The notes under the pieces are model-generated. The model was not told the DNA's origin. It made no database searches and saw nothing but the letters and a program-made list of their open reading frames with translations. Shown here piece after piece: positions 62,801 through 64,000 of a DNA stretch of 64,000 nt. This DNA comes from Druceiella hillmani (Eukaryota; Arthropoda; Insecta; Lepidoptera; Hepialidae): the NCBI GenBank assembly GCA_039881145.1, contig JAYKKI010000074.1, forward strand, positions 10,419,501-10,483,500, written 5' to 3'. Both the position numbers and the translations under genes were made by a program. How positions within the stretch are numbered: position 1 is the first letter of the stretch; each line of letters opens with the position of its first letter.

Positions 62801-64000
62801 TACATTACTTTGATGACGGGAATAAGTTACTTTGTTGATATGAATATTATTATATATCTGTAAGGAAATCTATGGACTTGCTTAATTATATAAATAAAAA
62901 ACTTAAAAATAATACGTTAAATTACAATAGAAAAAATCTATGCTTTTATTAGCTCGTAAGTATACATTCGTATGTCATTGCGTTCCGTGTTAATATGAAA
63001 AGAAATTCTGTGAAATTCTTGAAATATTTTCTCTCAGTAAGATTAGCATTACAGTACGGGTGAGAAGCATATCGATTGTCGACACTAACGACCTAGCTCT
63101 TTATGTTATTCGTCTCCGTATCTATATTATAGTAAACAATGCTGTATTTCGTCCGTTTATTGTGTAATCATTGGGAAAAATTGGACGTTAGTTAAAGAGT
63201 GTAATAATATATGAGCTCATTTAGTAAACCTTCGCAGGCCGCGCCTCATAGAACTAAATACGATAGAAACGAAGCTTAAACACATGAACACTTTGGAAAT
63301 TTAATATCTTAAGTCGCATTTGACTGGCATAGTAGAGATAATTTCGCTTATAATTTGGAAGACAATTGTTGTTGCCTACTACGTAGTTACATCTTTTTAA
63401 CAGTACCACCTTGAGTCTATGTCAAAGCGAACATAATAATAGTACACAAGGTATTTAATAGAGAGTTCCTGAGTTACTTACTAAATATTAGGGTCTGGCA
63501 TCTTTTGTTTCCAAAGCGGTTTAGACAAATCACATATGATTTACTGTGCAATCAGTCTCCTTGTGTACCACTGGCGTGGTTTGAAAATTACTGGTCGATT
63601 CCCAGTCGATTTTTTGACTAAGTAAATAAAATAAAACCATTGTTTCATTCGGAAATTTTTTTTATGTAAGGTAATAAAATTGGTCGATTAAAGTCAAAAC
63701 TAGAGTTATGAATATTCTGTATCAAAGTATACGTTTGTAGATATTTATCATTGGTAGAACTGCGTGTTATTCAACTTTACAAACAAACACTTATGCACAT
63801 GGAAAGTGTACATCAGCCAACAGTTCACTAGATTGGAAACGATCCAATCAATTGCATTATATTGACATCGTAATACCTTGATGACTTACAACGGTATCTT
63901 CTACTGTGAATATTCCTTGGCTGTTTACGGTGACAAACTGTGAAATAAGTTGGGCAATGATTTCCCCGATGAATGCACCCAATCCGTTGATTCATGCATT
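59846..64000. other. AT-rich non-coding stretch to the window end
   Basis: No gene, RNA or element is recognised. A small inverted repeat (TTGTTTGTTAA ... TAACAAACAA) lies at about 60788-60811 and an (AAAAT)n run at about 61596-61613. GC-richer patches near 61.05-61.19 and 63.23 kb give no match. Confidence 0.5.

Overview
The window looks like non-coding, transposon-littered DNA from a eukaryotic nuclear genome, most likely an insect. It is strongly AT-rich, has no dense array of ORFs, and carries many long (TA)n microsatellites. It also holds decayed piggyBac, Ty1/copia, RTE-type LINE and jerky/Tigger-type relics, plus a fragment resembling the common insect 'GGTTCCG...CTGTCTG' repeats. Nothing fixes the order or species. 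No complete host gene is visible. Most ORFs longer than 60 codons are chance frames in AT-rich DNA, microsatellite read-throughs, or pieces of broken transposons.

Layout. 0-6 kb: a dispersed-repeat copy (529-628), a GA/TC-rich tandem duplication (2182-2382), two TA microsatellites, a near-perfect hairpin (3229-3301), a degenerate tandem field (about 3.66-4.96 kb) and a CATCACGTAGT-family end (5119-5185). 6.17-8.56 kb: an almost full-length piggyBac element with matching TTAA ends and a broken transposase on the minus strand. 10.17-10.42 kb: a minus-strand copy of repeat family B. 11.59-12.83 kb: a minus-strand Ty1/copia gag-protease-integrase fragment. 12.93-14.22 kb: three phase-compatible open segments with splice signals, the best candidate host-gene exons here. 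15.7-33.2 kb: three diverged, collinear copies of a non-coding block (family A), mixed with family B copies, an RTE tail and AT-rich filler. 30.2-30.8 kb: a 0.59 kb element with long terminal inverted repeats. 34.5-39.7 kb: inverted pairs of the CATCACGTAGT family around an internally deleted 1.3 kb piggyBac derivative (35632-36939). That derivative has TTAA ends and three copies of a 26-27 bp subterminal repeat. 45.8-46.25 kb: a jerky/Tigger-like helix-turn-helix relic. 48.2-50.15 kb: two more coding-like segments. 49670-49739: a perfect 31 bp hairpin. 55.8 and 59.7 kb: a homologous pair (family D). The rest is AT-rich DNA in which I see nothing specific.

How the parts relate. The window is best read as intronic or intergenic DNA of a large genome, built by repeated insertion and decay of mobile elements. 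The two piggyBac copies differ in their terminal and subterminal repeats, so they are different families. Candidate exons at 12.9-14.2 kb and 48.2-50.1 kb all lie on the plus strand and could belong to one or two host genes, but no homology could be assigned.
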